From positions 2,037,286 to 2,101,285 of the forward strand of contig NC_014935.1 in the NCBI RefSeq assembly GCF_000186245.1: 64,000 nucleotides of DNA, in the 5' to 3' direction. A program made the translations under genes and the position numbers. Of this stretch, positions 63,303-64,000 are shown piece by piece; the stretch's first letter is position 1, and every line of letters begins with the position of its first letter. Origin of the DNA: Nitratifractor salsuginis DSM 16511. Its GTDB lineage: Bacteria > Campylobacterota > Campylobacteria > Campylobacterales > Sulfurovaceae. Below the pieces are notes generated by a model, which worked only from the letters and a program-made list of their open reading frames with translations, was not told where the DNA came from and searched no databases.

Positions 63303-63779
63303 TTATTTTCTCAGCCTCACCCGCTGGGCGTGGGTAATGGCAATGGCCATAGCGTCGGTGATATCCAGAGGCTTGATTTCCCGACGGATCCCCAAAAGCC
63401 GTTTGACCATAAAGGCCACCTGCTCTTTGGCCGCCTTACCGTTGCCCGTCAGCGCCTTTTTGACCTGCAGCGGCGTATACTCGTAGAAGTAACCCACCTC
63501 CTGGAGCACCTTGAGGCTCAAAGCCCCCCGAAACTGGGCCAGCTTCAGGACCGTCTTGGGGTTGAAAGCATAAAAGATATCCTCGATAGCCACCTCATCG
63601 GGATGCTGCTTCTTCAGTAGAAGGTCCAGCCCCTCGGCCAACTCCACAATCTGCTCCTGGAGCGTCCCCGGTGCAATTTTCAGCAACCCCGCCTCCAAAA
63701 GCTCCATCTTCCCCCTTTCATAATGGAGAAAGCAGTATCCGAGGTTCCGGCTTCCCGGATCGATTCCCATGATAACCAT
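63303..63779 (-). CDS. ruvC: Crossover junction endodeoxyribonuclease RuvC
   Basis: 158 residues from ATG 63779; ATG 63770 is an alternative. Catalytic D7 in '[13 protein letters not shown]', E66 in '[13 protein letters not shown]', D139 and D142 in '[14 protein letters not shown]'. It resolves Holliday junctions with RuvAB. AAGGA is 13 bp upstream. It lies 22 bp downstream of the YpdA-like start. Confidence 0.95.
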   Translation of the reverse strand: MVIMGIDPGSRNLGYCFLHYERGKMELLEAGLLKIAPGTLQEQIVELAEGLDLLLKKQHPDEVAIEDIFYAFNPKTVLKLAQFRGALSLKVLQEVGYFYEYTPLQVKKALTGNGKAAKEQVAFMVKRLLGIRREIKPLDITDAMAIAITHAQRVRLRK

Positions 63780-63862
63780 CGAGTTTTTCACATCCTTTTC
63801 AACGACGCAGCGAGACACATTTAGAGTATTGCTCCGGCAACCATTAACCCACATCTGTGAGG

Positions 63863-63952
63863 GAGCTTTCACTCGATGGCGACAAAGGAGCACCCAACCC
63901 CGTAGGGGCACCGCAGGTGTTTGCGACTGCCAGAGCTGTCGAGTGAAAACTC
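63863..63952 (+). other. 90-nt highly structured element, possible leader RNA or dispersed repeat
   Basis: A 14-bp stem (63863-63876 with 63939-63952, one mismatch) encloses nested helices TGGC/GCCA (63877, 63929), CACC/GGTG (63891, 63916) and a CCCC-GTA-GGGG hairpin (63898-63908). It lies between divergent ruvC and a gene start at 63968. It matches no riboswitch I know by sequence. Confidence 0.5.
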
Positions 63953-63967
63953 TGACTGGAGTGAAAA

Positions 63968-64000
63968 ATGATATTTGCCGGTTTAATACTATGGGCACAT
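63968..64000 (+). CDS. Start of a gene cut by the right edge
   Basis: ATG at 63968 with GGAG 6 bp upstream opens a frame [11 protein letters not shown] to the window edge. Eleven hydrophobic residues suggest a signal peptide or membrane span. Identity cannot be told. Confidence 0.4.
   Translation, partial: MIFAGLILWAH

Overview
The window looks like chromosomal DNA of a free-living Campylobacterota (Epsilonproteobacteria). It is GC-rich for that phylum, in the style of the Sulfurovum/Nitratifractor group; the genus is inference. Supporting signs are the TPR protein-rnhA-rnc-aroC order beside dnaG, a CcoG (FixG/RdxA) oxidase-assembly protein, a sulfide:quinone-reductase-like flavoprotein, ThyX instead of ThyA, a ThrRS without a TGS domain, and a full rRNA operon of 16S-tRNA-Ile-tRNA-Ala-23S-5S type.

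Layout. 1-8 kb: the start of an outer-membrane porin with a near-consensus promoter, an SspB-like protein, a class IV aminotransferase, a PiT phosphate transporter divergent from an OmpR/PhoR-type two-component pair, and an MltB lytic transglycosylase. 8-14 kb: aroC, rnc, rnhA and a LapB-like TPR protein on the minus strand, then dnaG and a PP-loop ATPase on the plus strand and tRNA-Ala(GGC). 14-20 kb: an L,D-transpeptidase lipoprotein, thiol peroxidase with an upstream FNR-type box, an SQR-like flavoprotein, ccoG, and a serine-recombinase-like protein without its catalytic loop. 20-30 kb: moaC-DUF493, PqiA-like, IMPase, a GlnRS with a YqeY tail, a phytase-like protein, lspA-glmM, rpsT and prfA. 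30-41 kb: two divergent export operons around one TetR regulator, MFP-MFS-TolC on one side and patatin-MFP-ABC-permease-permease-PAP2 on the other. 41-47 kb: two small membrane-associated proteins and the rRNA operon on the minus strand. 47-64 kb: Bax-inhibitor-1 family, ThiD2-like, bioC, secG, frr, pyrE, infC-thrS, purM, a thiamine-binding protein, BaiN-type flavoprotein, typA, dgt/thyX, YcbB-type L,D-transpeptidase, YpdA-like flavoprotein, ruvC, and a structured element before a gene cut by the right edge.

The genes are mostly housekeeping. The unusual content lies between and at the ends of genes. About twenty short arrays with a 7-bp period, each with its own unit sequence, occupy many intergenic gaps and in several places supply the first or last codons of proteins. 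They are linked to recurring modules: a GCGTTGC hairpin terminator (four copies), a GTCGCA plus GGGGC-hairpin module directly after stop codons (four copies), and a long pyrimidine-rich repeat (three copies). Two genes, aroC and prfA, end inside long perfect palindromes that mirror their last codons. I saw no prophage, insertion sequence, CRISPR array or defence system.
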